A stretch of 31,257 nucleotides of DNA, from contig NW_019773684.1 in the NCBI RefSeq assembly GCF_001039355.2, positions 29,719-60,975 of the forward strand, written 5' to 3'. The stretch comes from Lingula anatina. Its lineage: Eukaryota > Brachiopoda > Lingulata > Lingulida > Lingulidae. Within the stretch, counting starts at the first letter, position 1. Every line of letters begins with the position of its first letter. A program made the position numbers and the translations under genes. The notes under the pieces were generated by a model. That model was not told the DNA's origin. It ran no database searches and was given only the letters and a program-made list of their open reading frames with translations. Positions 19,963 to 30,749 of the stretch are shown here, one piece after another.

Positions 19963-20128
19963 CATGAGGATCAAAATTTTATTTCGAGAACTTTTTTTTC
20001 GCAAAAGAGGGAAGAAAAGGTTAATTGGCAGGTTTTTCATTTGAAAACCATTGACAGAACCATTTCATGGCAATTAATCAACCTTTTGCGGAAAAAAAAG
20101 TTCTCGAAATAAAAATTTGATCCTCATG
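19963..20128. mobile_element. foldback/MITE with about 48-bp inverted arms
   Basis: The left arm (19963-about 20010; CATGAGGATCAAA, TTTATTTCGAGAACTT, CGCAAAAG) is the inverted copy of the right arm (about 20078-20128; CTTTTGCG, AAGTTCTCGAAATAAA, TTTGATCCTCATG). A loop of about 65 bp has AT-rich inner complements. It begins 14 bp after the LTR end, so it was either the insertion target or a later arrival. No coding capacity. Confidence 0.8.
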
Positions 20129-20632
20129 AAGAAATTTGACCCTGTTCAGTCATGCGTAAAAAGACACGACAATCCATGGGGTGCATTGAAGCATAATTTC
20201 CCTACGAACCTATATTTACATTTGTTATATGAAATAAATTTTTTTAATTCTGGATATTTTTCTAAGTGTTCACTTTTTTTGATATACCCTATAATAGATA
20301 GGATTTATACAGAAAATTTAAGAACAAAGTCAAGGAATCAATAAGACTTCTGATACTTTAAATCGATTACTAATAGTACTTTTAACTGAGATCCACACAG
20401 GGCACTTTTCAAAGTGTTTTGTCACATTAACCAAATGGACTTAATTACATTAATTCCCCACAGCTCTCTCTATCTCACTATATTACATAACACAAAGCTG
20501 GGTGGGAGGGTGGCAGTTAACCCCTCCCTCAATTCTTTACACAAAGAATTGAAATCAAACTTCGACTTAACCAAGGTAAGTCTCTTTAATTATTTTTAAA
20601 AGTTTTCAGTTTTCAGCATGTCTGTCATTGCA

Positions 20633-21003
20633 GTCAGAAACGGAGACAAAAGGATAGCCATGAGGACGTGGAAGTCCCTGCGAAGCTGGCAAAGCTATCA
20701 GCTATGGAAGAGATCTTCATAGATGAAGATGAGGATGTCGAGGTCAATCGCGTGGAACTACCCTTGCCAATTAGAATTAGGGCACAGCAGGAAGTACACA
20801 CTTATAAAAACCTTCCCAAACTCTGCTCCACCGATGACATTGTGGCCTTCTGGAGGTGGCCTGTTGAGTGGCCTGGCCAAGCGTTACCTAGTTGTGTCTG
20901 GAACCAGTGTTCCTTGTGAGAGGGTATTCATCACAGCTGGAGATATAGTGTCTGCCTTGAGCCAGAGAATGTGAATGTCCCGTTTCTCAACAAGAACACT
21001 TAG
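20633..21003 (+). pseudogene. hAT transposase C-terminal fragment (ZBED1-like), two frameshifts
   Basis: Starts after an acceptor-like TCATTGCAG. Three successive frames read like one hAT C-terminus. The first has an acidic stretch and IRAQQEVHTYKNLPKL with DIVAFWRW. The second holds the dimerisation hallmark LAKRYLVVSGTSVPCERVF. The third ends LEPENVNVPFLNKN before TAG at 21001-21003. The shifts lie near 20855 and 20955. In hAT transposases this region is the dimerisation domain beside the catalytic fold. The N-terminal zinc finger and RNase H-like core are missing here. Confidence 0.75.
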
Positions 21004-21369
21004 AAGTTAGACCATTTTGTCATGGAAATATGGCCTACATAACTTTACAACTGTAGATATGGCATTAGGCCTCATAGTGCACGTGTTTTTTAAATATCTA
21101 AATTAACTGAGTACTCTAGTCACTTCCCTCAATGGGACAACTTCTTAGGTACTTTGAAAGTTTGAACTACATGTTGTCTGTATGCTGTAGTCTGTTAGAC
21201 TGTTACAGACAGTAGTACTCTAGTCTAGTGTAGTCACTACTAGTCACTGTTCTCCATGTGAGACAACTTATGACTTTTTGTCCCAAGTTCAGTAAGTGTG
21301 AGTCTGTGAGATTAAGTCACTAGGAGGATGACTGAGAAGTGAGGTAGGAAGCTCGGGATCGGGCCTTCG

Positions 21370-21482
21370 GTCCTCCATGGGGCGCCTGAACACTGGTTCA
21401 GGTACAGGTACAGGTCAGGACCTGTACCTAAACCTCTGTACCGGTACCTGTACCTGATGTTACGTTTAGGTACGCAGCCCTA
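21370..21482. repeat. CAGGTA-rich repeat and candidate hAT right end
   Basis: GGTACAGGTACAGGTCAGGACCTGTACC forms short direct and inverted CAGGTA/TACCTG repeats. The segment ends TTTAGGTACGCAGCCCTA, whose reverse complement TAGGGCTGCGTACC resembles a hAT terminal repeat. It follows the hAT fragment at 20633-21003 and may be its subterminal region. No matching left end was found. Confidence 0.4.
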
Positions 21483-21823
21483 ATTTTGACACCCATGTGA
21501 TACTTCCATCTTGGTGGCACCATGCATTAATGACATAACGCAATCACAACCGGTTGCAATCTTAACACGACAGATTTGTAGTTGTTTTTCAGTATTATTA
21601 GACTTTGAGTATTTTCCAACCTGTACTATTATTCCAAACCCTACAGCAATTCATAACCTGAGAGAACTTATTAATGCAGCATTAATTGAAAGTGCATGTA
21701 GATAATTGTTAGGTTTAGGTTATTATATAAGTGTAGTAAGGTTGTATCCTGTGATCTTATTTAAAACAGAATTGCAGTTCAGGTAGGCATCAACTCAACC
21801 CCCAAATCGTAACACTTTTAACA

Positions 21824-22246
21824 GAGAGGAAGACAACAAAAGGTCACGTCAGCTTTACAAATCTCAGAGGGATAAACGGACAGTTGTTGATGGTTGGAAG
21901 AAGTTCAGCTGGTTAGTGGTCAATGACATCCAACAAACCCTATTCTGCAAGATGTGTAGATCTGTTTATGCCCCCCTTTCACAAAGGAAAATGCCTGACA
22001 GGTTGAGAAAGTACAGTAAAGGGCCTTTTGTCATTGGCTCATCCAGCCTAAGATCCCAGGACACCAGGACTCCAAAGCCTATGTTGACAGCATAAACACA
22101 CCAGTAGATACACCAGCCAACAAGGCACTGCAGTCATTACATAAATCTGCCTTCAACAAGTTGTGCCCCTTATTCGGAAATGTACATGCAATTGGTACAG
22201 AGGAGGAGTATGGAGAGAGAGAAGTACTCCTACAGGATGTGGCTTA
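21824..22246 (+). pseudogene. hAT-related zinc-finger N-terminal fragment, one frameshift
   Basis: The plus-strand frame reads WKKFSWLVVNDIQQTLFCKM, then CRSVYAPL and FVIGSSSLRSQ. After a shift near 22055 it continues HQDSKAYVDSI, then FNKLCPLFGNVHAIG, to a stop near 22246. A CxxC followed by an F[V]xGS..LR...H..SKAH layout is typical of the single zinc finger in KIAA1586/ZNF862/ZMYM-like hAT-derived proteins. The rest of the transposase is absent. Weakly conserved and decayed. Confidence 0.55.
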
Positions 22247-23485
22247 GTTGAAGATAACATCTGAGGAATAGCGTGAAAAAGAAAATGATAATAAGAAGGC
22301 CGTAGCCTTAGAAAGCCAAAAAAAAAAGCCAAACTGTTGAGGGATGCAGCCATGAACAGCTTAAAATGTATATATAAGTTTTGTGGACCTCTTTAAGATT
22401 TATGTTTGTAAATAAGAATATATAAATAGAAAATGGACATTGAAAATTGTGGGGGGTGATGCATAATGACAATGAGCAGAAGACGTATTGAAAATACTTA
22501 ATAAATTACTTATATAAGAAATTTTGTGAGAGAACGTCTAGAGATTGGAGAAAAATATGCAAAAATTATCCTATCCAGCACTCTTTGTAATTCTCTCAGA
22601 TGTTATGTAACAGACATAGTTTGAACAATTAAAATAAAGAATGTAACAAGAACTGTACTGTGCCTTTTTATTAAAATGCCAGAAAACTCAACTTGAATAG
22701 CAACTGCCATACAGTTACTTTTCCATTTTTACTTTGCAAAAATCTATATGTTTAAGATAAAAGATATTTCCAGAAAGAGGAGTCTGGATTGGGAAAAATG
22801 AAATACCACAAAGAAGATATAAATGGACTTATGAAATGAAGACTGCAATGCAAAAAGGGCTCAGCTCTATGGGCCCTGGGGCCTAAATACAACACCCAAA
22901 TATTTGATGAAGATTCTGCATAAATCCAGATGACTTTATTCTCTCTAAGAAAGGTCTAACAGGTCCCCATTTTTGTAAGCAAATGGTTTCCATGGTCTCA
23001 TGTGTAGTGCCAATGTGGCCATTCAAACAAGTAGTGGTCACTTGGCTTGCTAGGTTATCCAACTTGGCCTTGCTTTATAGTCATTAACACATGTAATAAC
23101 AAGAGAACCCATTACTTTTTTTCAAGAGCCATTCAAATTATAAAATCCATATTTTCCAAATAAATGGTAGAGTGAATAGGGTATTAGAGTTCACTAAAAT
23201 TATCCTTAAATACCTCCCACTTCCTATTCATGGGGGAAATGGGTGACTTTTTTTTTTTTTGGGGTTTGTTTTTCTTTTTTATCCAGACATATCCAGACTC
23301 ACACTTTTCATATACAAGTAATTATCAAACTTAGTAAAACTATAAATTATCCACAGCTTCTTAAATGCTTATAAGGCTGTAGGAAGGGTAGGTCATTTGA
23401 TCTGAAAGAATTATACTGTACACAATCTTTTCCCAGCAACTTTCTACCGCCAATATATCTTAGCAATCTTTTGGCATAATTAACA
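22247..23485. other. intergenic, no gene supported
   Basis: AT-rich, with a T12 run near 23250. No frame with recognisable domains was found on either strand. It includes the 3' flank of the beta-lactamase-like gene, whose polyadenylation site probably lies here, but no signal stands out enough to call. Confidence 0.45.
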
Positions 23486-26400
23486 TCAACTCTGGCCGTT
23501 TCTATGCATTCTTCCAACAGCTTCATATATGCTATGCTTAAGTGCTAGGTACCTCTTATCCTGAGCAGGGGGACTGGTCATCATTTTCCTGGTCAGGTAT
23601 GCCCACCCAAGGTGATAGTAAGGGTCAGCAAAACCACCCTGGCCCCCAGAACCAGAGTGGCCAAAAATTGTCCGACCCTACAATGTGAAATTAAAAGATA
23701 CAGTAATTACTCAAATTAGAACATTCCTACTGAATGGTGGGAACAAAATTTAAAATCAGGCTACTCTATACTTCTCCATTATATGTAGTAAAAGCACCAC
23801 AAATGCCATACAGAAAAATGATTTCTGTGATTACAAAATTAAATGTCAGAAAGTTTGACAATTTATGCCCATTGCAAAGATTGAAGCACTATCATATTCA
23901 CTGTTAAGGTATCCGAGCTATAATTCTTTTAATATTTATCTGTTAATTAAATCTTTATCTTTCTTCAAACATGGACTTGTCTTCTCTAGGCATAACACTG
24001 GCCCAGTTTGCATCATCAAAACTTTCTGTACTTCTGCTACTTAAGACTACAAACAATTACCAGAATAAAGAGGACCTGCCTCCCTATTCTCTGATCATCT
24101 GAATGATGTTCATCTGGAGTAATTTTCTTTTTTTTTTACATTCATTTTCTAAATGCCCTTGACAAAGATAATTACAATTCATCATTTTCTCACCTCAAAT
24201 TCTTCAGTGGCAAAACCAAGACTGAAATTAGTCTCAAACATAAACACTTTTTCCAACCCTGAGGTAAGTGGAACAAGTAAGCGATCTATCATTTCTTTGC
24301 TGAGAAGCTGTTTGCCTGTTTCTCTATCAAATCCACCATTGGACAAAATCCCAAATACTTTTGCAACACCTTTTGCCGTCCCTATACCATTAGCTGCTGG
24401 AACTTCAAGGCTATAATGTTCTGGTTTATGAAGATCCATCTAAAACAGAAAAGAAATTTTTTTAAAATCTATCCACTATATAGAAATAACATAACTGTAT
24501 GATTATCCTTCAGTTTTTCCTTTTAAAAAACAGGAACTCAGGGGCGGATCCAGAGCTATTTTCTGACAGTCTTCCGAATTATCTTTGTTGATCTATCCTC
24601 CATTTTTGACTGTCTTCCGACAGAAAAAATTAGATACCCGTTAATGTAAACTTGAAAATCTGACCGTCTTCCAGAAGACCCAGAAGACCCCCTAAATCTG
24701 CCCCTGGAACTGTCAACTATAATTTCCATTTACACTAACTTACCATATCCCACTGCTCAAACTTCCTATGCAAGATTTAAACAAGGCAGAAAAGCTGTCA
24801 AATGTACAGACAAAAAACAGAAAATAAAGATGCAAAAAAGGTCATTTTGTCAATTTTGATGCAATAATAAATAATGCTTATAATAGCACTGTCAGTCAAC
24901 ACTGAATTTTAATCTTGCACAACAGGTAACATGGTCAATAACAGGAGCAGACCCAGAGATATTTTCTGACAGTATTACAAAGTATCTATGTTGATCCATC
25001 CTCCATTTTGATGGTCTTCNGACCCCCTAAATCTGCCCCTGGAACTGTCAACTATAATTTCCATTTACACTAACTTACCATATCCCACTGCTCAAACTTC
25101 CTATGCAAGATTTAAAAAAAAAACAGCTTGTACAATACCTTTCCAGCAATTCCTAGGTTTTTCAAAGATTTCCATAGTAGGCTATTCCCCCCTTGGCCCA
25201 TTGCCTTGAGCATTGGCCTAAACCTTTGGTCCCTCATGAGTGTTGTTAGACCATCTAACATATTCTCCCTTTCTAGAGAAGCTACACAACTGTTTAGATG
25301 TTCTGGTAAACCAATGTAGAAATCAATTCCTATGAAAAAAAAATGAAATGATGACTGCTATTAGCATCTGAACAATTATTAGTCTGTTCATTACTTGACT
25401 TCAGTCCAAACAATATATGCATGCCATGATGTCATCATTCTCTTCTATCTGTTTTCTCTACATTTGTTTGAGAAAAATAACCTGATTGAAAGTTCTTCAT
25501 TAATGTGCATCCATTTACAATTCAACTCACCAAAAGGTTTTGCCACTTCATCCTGAAAAAACTGCCCAACACTTCTATGATTTGGATCCACTCTTCTGAC
25601 CAACTGGTCAACTAACCAGCCAAATGTGAGAGCATGGTAGCCATGACAACTCCCTGATAATATAACCCTGTTTTGTATCATCCAGTTTTGCATGAACTTC
25701 ATTCAATTTCACATAACTCACTAGAATATTTAAGCATGCTTATCACCTACCAGGTTGACTAGAACTATTACAGAAAAAATAAAATGTGTATACAGTGCAT
25801 GGCTCATGCTGCGTTTCATACCAATATTTTCAAAGAATAAAATCATATTTTCTAAATATTTGTGTCACAACATGCTGCTTCAATAATAATGATTATTGGG
25901 ATGAGACTGTAGTTTAGTGAAAAATATGGTGTGGGTCAAGGGGGGCCACCTAGGCCAATTATATTTTTGGCCTCTAAAAAAGTCAGATATCCCCTACTAG
26001 TTGAAAAAATCTCACCTCTGTAATAATTAATTATTTTTTTTCGTTATTATTATCTTTTTAGATATAAACTAGTCTCCACACAACTTTCCTAAAAAATTCC
26101 ACTAAATCAGAAAACCAACTGTGAACTACCTGGTACCCATGATGGCTTTAGGGTAGAAATAATTTCTCCCAATTTCACATGGTCCTCCAAAATTTCCAGA
26201 CTCAGCAAAGTGGGAATTTCTATTAGCCCTGCCTATTAAAAAAATGGTATAGGTTACTCCACAAATACCTAATAATTATTTACACAGTCATATGGTAAAA
26301 TGTACACAAACGTAGGGTGCATTCCCAGTGAAATTACAGACATGCTGAAAACCTTTCAGAATGGCTGGACACTTGGACCGGCAGTAATGAAAAATTTGCC

Positions 26401-29400
26401 GGACCAAATGGATTTTTGTCGGACCGAAAATCACTCTATTAGTTTGAGACAGATACAACCAGTACAATTAGGGAAGCTTACTTTGTTTGTGAATGTGATA
26501 GGTTTGAAATGGAAGGGAAAAAACGCTTTGGGTTTTATATAATTTTATTAGTGACGTATGTCGAATGATGACTGTAAATTCAAAATTGTGGCTCTTAAAT
26601 CTCTTGTCGGTCCTTTGGACCGACCAAGTCCAATTTTTAACCAGTCCAGACAAATTTTCCCAGTTATGACCGATCGACAGTTTCAGCATGTCTGAAATTA
26701 TTGTTCTATGTAGATCAATCCAAATCCATGGGTTTTCTCATTAAATGCAATCAGATTAACTGAATGACACCTCCTCAAGCAGCACAACGGTGATTAACTT
26801 TCATATGCATTTAGTCACACTTAGGCTTCGTTCACATGCAATGTCTATTTTCTAAATTCTATTTTCTATTCGCGGTATGTCTTATGATCAAGGTCTGTGC
26901 CCTGAATATCCCGCGGCGTAATTACTGGCAGCGCGAGCCAGTTACTATAAGCTACTATAAGTAACTGGCTCGCGCTGCCAGTAATTACGCGGCGGGATAT
27001 TCAGGACACAGATCGTGATTATAAGATAGCGCGAATAGAAAATAGAATTTAGAAAATAGACATTGCATGTGAACGAAGCCTTAAAATAAAGTGATGAAGC
27101 TGCCATGAGTTAAACGCACACTAAAGTTAATCACTACTTGCTCAAGGATAGATTTCATTCTGTTTATCTGATTGCATTTAGTGATAGTCCCAGCAGAGTT
27201 GGTTCTATTTACTTTTAAGTAAAGAATGTTTTAAAAAACAACAATGAATGAAATAGTTTACAGGTATAATTGGTTCTCGGTTTGGTTAGGAAAATTAATT
27301 TCTTGTCAATATTTAAAGCCATATTTAAGATTTGACACTACTTGAACCACAAACTCACCTGATGACTGACCAGCTGCTCCACTGTGATTGTTTCCTTTCC
27401 ATTCTGTCCAAACTNTGTACATAAAAATGGTATAGGTTACTCCACAAATACCTAATAATTATTTACACAGTCATATGGTAAAATGTACACAAACGTAGGG
27501 TGCATTCCCAGTGAAATTACAGACATGCTGAAAACCTTTCAGAATGGCTGGACACTTGGACCAGCAGTAATGAAAAATTTGCCGGACCAAATGGATTTTT
27601 GTCGGACCGAAAATCACTCTATTAGTTTGAGACAGATACAACCAGTACAATTAGGGAAGCTTACTTTGTTTGTGAATGTGATAGGTTTGAAATGTAAGGG
27701 AAAAAACGCTTTGGGTTTTATATAATTTTATTAGTGACGTATGTCGAATGATGACTGTAAATTCAAAATTGTGGCTCTTAAATCTCTTGTCGGTCCTTTG
27801 GACCGACCAAGTCCAATTTTTAACCAGTCCAGACAAATTTTCCCAGTTATGACCGATCGACAGTTTCAGCATGTCTGAAATTATTGTTCTATGTAGATCA
27901 ATCCAAATCCATGGGTTTTCTCATTAAATGCAATCAGATTAACTGAATGACACCTCCTCAAGCAGCACAATGGTGATTAACTTTCATATGCATTTAGTCA
28001 CACTTAAAATAAAGTGATGAAGCTGCCATGAGTTAAACGCACACTAAAGTTAATCACTACTTGCTCAAGGATGGATTTCATTCTGTTTATCTGATTGCAT
28101 TTAGTGATAGTCCCAGCAGAGTTGGTTCTATTTACTTTTAAGTAAAGAATGTTTTAAAAAACAACAATGAATGAAATAGTTTACAGGTATAATTGGTTCT
28201 CGGTTTGGTTAGGAAAATTAATTTCTTGTCAATATTTAAAGCCATATTTAAGATTTGACACTACTTGAACCACAAACTCACCTGATGACTGACCAGCTGC
28301 TCCACTGTGATCGTTTCCTTTCCATTCTGTCCAAACTCAGGCCAGTACTGGACAACCTGACTTTTGTAATCTATCAGTTTCCTGAATTTTAGTAAAGAAC
28401 CCATATGAAATTTTAAAAGAATGCATAAAATGCACTTTATATTTTGAACCCCCCCAAAAAAATGTGCACTCAGTGACTCCAACAAAACATAACTGATCCA
28501 TTTAATAAGGACCCTGAAACAATCAAAATACCATTTTCATCAAAGTCAAGAAGTTTTCATTTATGACAGATCCAGATATATGATTTACCTGTTGACTGTT
28601 TCTTCTGTTCACTCCGACAGACTTGGTCACAACTGAATTACCTGGTCAGGTAAAAATGAACTGTTACTTACCTCAGTCTTGATGATGACTTGTTTGTCCC
28701 TATCACCCTGCCCCCCAGGGTGCGGGTTTGAGAATGTCAGTTTGTGTGCTCCTTCATCTCTGTTCATGGTGCAATTCTTTCTTCTTATTCAGATGGATTC
28801 CAAAGCTTTGCGTTTGCTGTAATTACTTTCACTGGTTAGCACTTTTACATGGTCCCATTTTGGCACATGGTTGTTCTCTGACATATAATCTGTGATGGCA
28901 GATTTGTGTAAAACTCCTGTCAACATAGAGCGTTTGGATCTGGATCTATCATAAATGAAAACTTCTTGACTATCAAAACTGAGATCCAATGAAACTATTT
29001 CTCCATTATCATCATGATTAGAAAATTAATTGGTACTAGGATTACATGTATAATTACCTATCTGCCAGAATTGCCAAACACAAAGATGTCATGGCTTTTG
29101 TTGTAGAGAAGAAGCATGACATGGTGTTTTCTTTCCATGGTTGTTTTGTCTGCTTGTCAGAACTACCGGCCCAAAGGTGCACTGCAAGCTTCCCATTGTG
29201 GTAAACAGCAAAAGATGCACCAATATCTTTGCCACTTTCAAAGTTTTTTCTGGAAAAATAATAACAAGGAGAAAACTGAAAAATGGACGACAAATCTGAA
29301 AACTGGAATTGCATGTTTTATACTTCATATGAAATACTAACATTCATATAAATTATAATTTATATGCAATACTTACATTGTGGGCATCCCAGGCTGCATT

Positions 29401-30121
29401 TTCTTGAGTCTTATATTTTACATGCCAATATGACTGTGCATACAATACAATTTTAATAAAAAATATATCAAAATTAAGTAGCAGCATTTCAAATAAGCAG
29501 ATTGCTCACCTGAATGCTTTTTCCACGAACTCAAACCCAGGTGCAACATAACCACTTATCTCAGTGGGAACTGGAATAATACCAGTAGATGTCACTTAGT
29601 ATACTTATTGGGATTACTAATACATGCTTATTTCAATTAACCAATACGTACTGGTCACTTTTTAAGCATATGACAATACATGCAACACAGTTTTGACTTC
29701 TAAATATGAATATATTCTCTAGCAAAAGGTTACTAATCCTACATTTTTAATTTATAATGTCATTGGCACTTCTATTCAATATTTTTCAATTCTGACTAAA
29801 TTTTGACCGCATTTTCCCCCAAAGTGGTTTCAATTTAGCAATCACTGCCTTTTCGTTAGTGTTCAAGGTGGAAATTGTGATACTGCCTTCAAAAAGGAGA
29901 TGTGACCAATGAGCTTTGAATATTTCTGAATATTTTCACTCTCCAAAACTGCTCCAAAAATATTTGAAACCTAACTTACTAGTGGTCTAAACTTCAGTAA
30001 ACTCTGTTTAAAATTAAAGCTTGTAAAGATACCGTAACTGCACTCAAATAAAAACATGCAAATATATACTTGCAGTTCTCCGAAAGGCTAGTCTTGAAAG
30101 AAATTGTCGAAAACTAGACAT
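23486..30121 (-). CDS. serine beta-lactamase/esterase-family protein (LACTB-like), 9 exons, 419 aa
   Basis: Exons in transcript order: 30121-30070, 29570-29510, 29249-29058, 28381-28282, 26232-26130, 25653-25531, 25329-25139, 24439-24194, 23677-23486. Phases agree at every junction, total 1260 bp ending in TGA. Catalytic motifs of the class C beta-lactamase/EstB fold are present: nucleophile S86-x-x-K89 (STTK), Tyr 175 in [14 protein letters not shown], and H363-S-G in [12 protein letters not shown] replacing KTG. The N-terminus ([17 protein letters not shown]) is basic and amphipathic, like a mitochondrial presequence, but exon 1 rests on a weak AA|GTATAT donor. Metazoan relatives are annotated as beta-lactamase domain-containing proteins. 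The substrate is unknown; an esterase or peptidase role is likelier than antibiotic hydrolysis. It is divergent from nicalin. Confidence 0.88.
24539..24706. mobile_element. MITE with CAGGGGCGGATC-type ends
   Basis: The left end CAGGGGCGGATCCAGAG and right end CTAAATCTGCCCCTG are imperfect inverted repeats of a type known from non-autonomous hAT elements. GGAACT borders both ends and is likely part of the target duplication. Internal CTGACAGTCTTCCGA is repeated. It lies in the last-but-two intron of the beta-lactamase-like gene. Confidence 0.65.
24943..25042. mobile_element. second, degraded MITE copy containing an N
   Basis: CAGGAGCAGACCCAGAGATATTTTCTGACAG and TGTTGATCCATCCTCCATTTT match 24539-24640. 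After the N at 25020 the sequence repeats 24685-24785 (GACCCCCTAAATCTGCCCCTGG and flank). So this is either a related copy or an assembly join at the MITE. Confidence 0.6.
26824..27080. mobile_element. Harbinger-type MITE, 257 bp, near-perfect hairpin
   Basis: The ends GGCTTCGTTCACATGCAATG and its reverse complement are perfect. The arms extend almost to the centre (about 26950), so the whole element folds back. TTA is present on both sides (26821-26823, 27081-27083). The paired copy shows the empty site CACTTAAAAT with a single TTA at 28004-28006. GG-starting termini and a TTA duplication fit PIF/Harbinger. Confidence 0.88.
27359..27413 (-). pseudogene. partial duplicate of a beta-lactamase-like exon
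   Basis: Matches 28282-28337 with one substitution (GATTG/GATCG), including the GTGAG donor, but is cut at the N (27414) and has no acceptor. The exon at 28381-28282 is the complete one. Most likely a product of the assembly join rather than a real exon. Confidence 0.75.
27424..28338. repeat. intron segment, copy B (MITE-empty)
   Basis: Second copy of 26241-27413, continuing without break into the true exon 28282-28381. It carries the pre-insertion TTA site at 28004-28006. Confidence 0.85.
28735..28989 (-). pseudogene. retroelement C-terminal fragment (possibly Penelope-like)
   Basis: A minus-strand frame from 28989 reads [16 protein letters not shown], then [23 protein letters not shown] follows and the same frame continues [18 protein letters not shown] recognise the pattern VL..E.....RK..EaI.I....-tmNRDEG as one frequent at the end of RT/GIY-YIG type elements in marine invertebrates, but the family call is from memory. 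It lies in an intron of the beta-lactamase-like gene, same strand. Confidence 0.4.
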
Positions 30122-30574
30122 TATGAGGATGCACTCAGTTCCTAGTGGTAGCTGGCATGCATTGTTCCATCACGAACGATACAAACTACCACGGCTGATG
30201 TTCGCTCTTTGCAAACCAAATGGTATCATCAATCGTACCGTGGATTTTGGACCCATGGACTTTTTTAAATTATCGCTGACATAGAAAACTCTAGAAAAAA
30301 CATAATAGTTGTGCTAAATTCAAATTTGTGTTGTGATGTCTGTTCTTTTCCGTACAAAACATTTAATTATGATAACTTAAAAGTAACATAATACGCAGAT
30401 ATAAAATATAAGCACGTGTTTTGTGCTTGTGCATTGGGCTTATGATAACAACGATACAGATACAACCTTGACCTACAGCCTCAATTTCGGCTTTCAACCA
30501 ATGTGTGCATGTGAGAGAAGAAGGGAAGATTGATCAATTTTTTTCTTGATTTTAACTTCAGAATCGACACAATA
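30122..30574. promoter_or_regulatory. head-to-head intergenic region, beta-lactamase-like gene and nicalin
   Basis: About 450 bp separate the two proposed start codons, and the genes are transcribed away from each other, consistent with a shared bidirectional promoter. No TATA box is clear. GCACGTG (E-box-like) occurs near 30412. Confidence 0.4.
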
Positions 30575-30749
30575 ATGTGGTTTGACGGAGCTAGTGAGGT
30601 TGTAGACATGTTCAAAAACAGTTTCCCTTTATCATTTCTCTTTTTTGTACCGATATTTATCATAATGTCCCCAGTTAGTCCAGTGAGTGCAGCACATGAA
30701 TTTGCGGTTTATAGAATGCAGCAGTATGACCTCCATGGGTCATCATACG
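30575..30749 (+). CDS. NCLN: nicalin, first coding exon (partial gene)
   Basis: The frame from ATG 30575 encodes 58 residues plus one base and ends at TACG|GTATGT. It has a short cytosolic-type start, a hydrophobic segment (FPLSFLFFVPIFIIMSP, residues about 12-28), then AAHEFAVYRMQQYDLHGSSYG. That last part is nearly the signature following the signal sequence in animal nicalin (AAHEFTVYRMQQYDL). Nicalin is an ER membrane, nicastrin-related protein of the nicalin-TMEM147-NOMO complex. In-frame codons extend upstream to 30530, but the 30575 start gives the expected length. The next exon lies beyond the window. Confidence 0.88.

Larger units (their letters stand above)
26241..27413. repeat. intron segment, copy A (MITE-filled), repeated at 27424-28338
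   Basis: Begins AAAATGGTATAGGTTACTCC and ends inside a partial exon, at CCAAACT before the N at 27414. The copy at 27424-28338 is nearly identical with a few substitutions (for example ACCGGCAG/ACCAGCAG, AAATGGAAGG/AAATGTAAGG) but lacks the 260-bp MITE insertion. Both open the same small frames, which show no domain. Confidence 0.85.

Noticed and set aside
26300-26689. Small open frames on both strands duplicated at 27483-27872
   Set aside because: They are duplicated only because the intron segment is duplicated; no domain and no splice context.
30481-30663. Minus-strand open frame as the first exon of the beta-lactamase-like gene
   Set aside because: It is antisense to the nicalin exon and has no donor in the required phase; 30121-30070 fits better.
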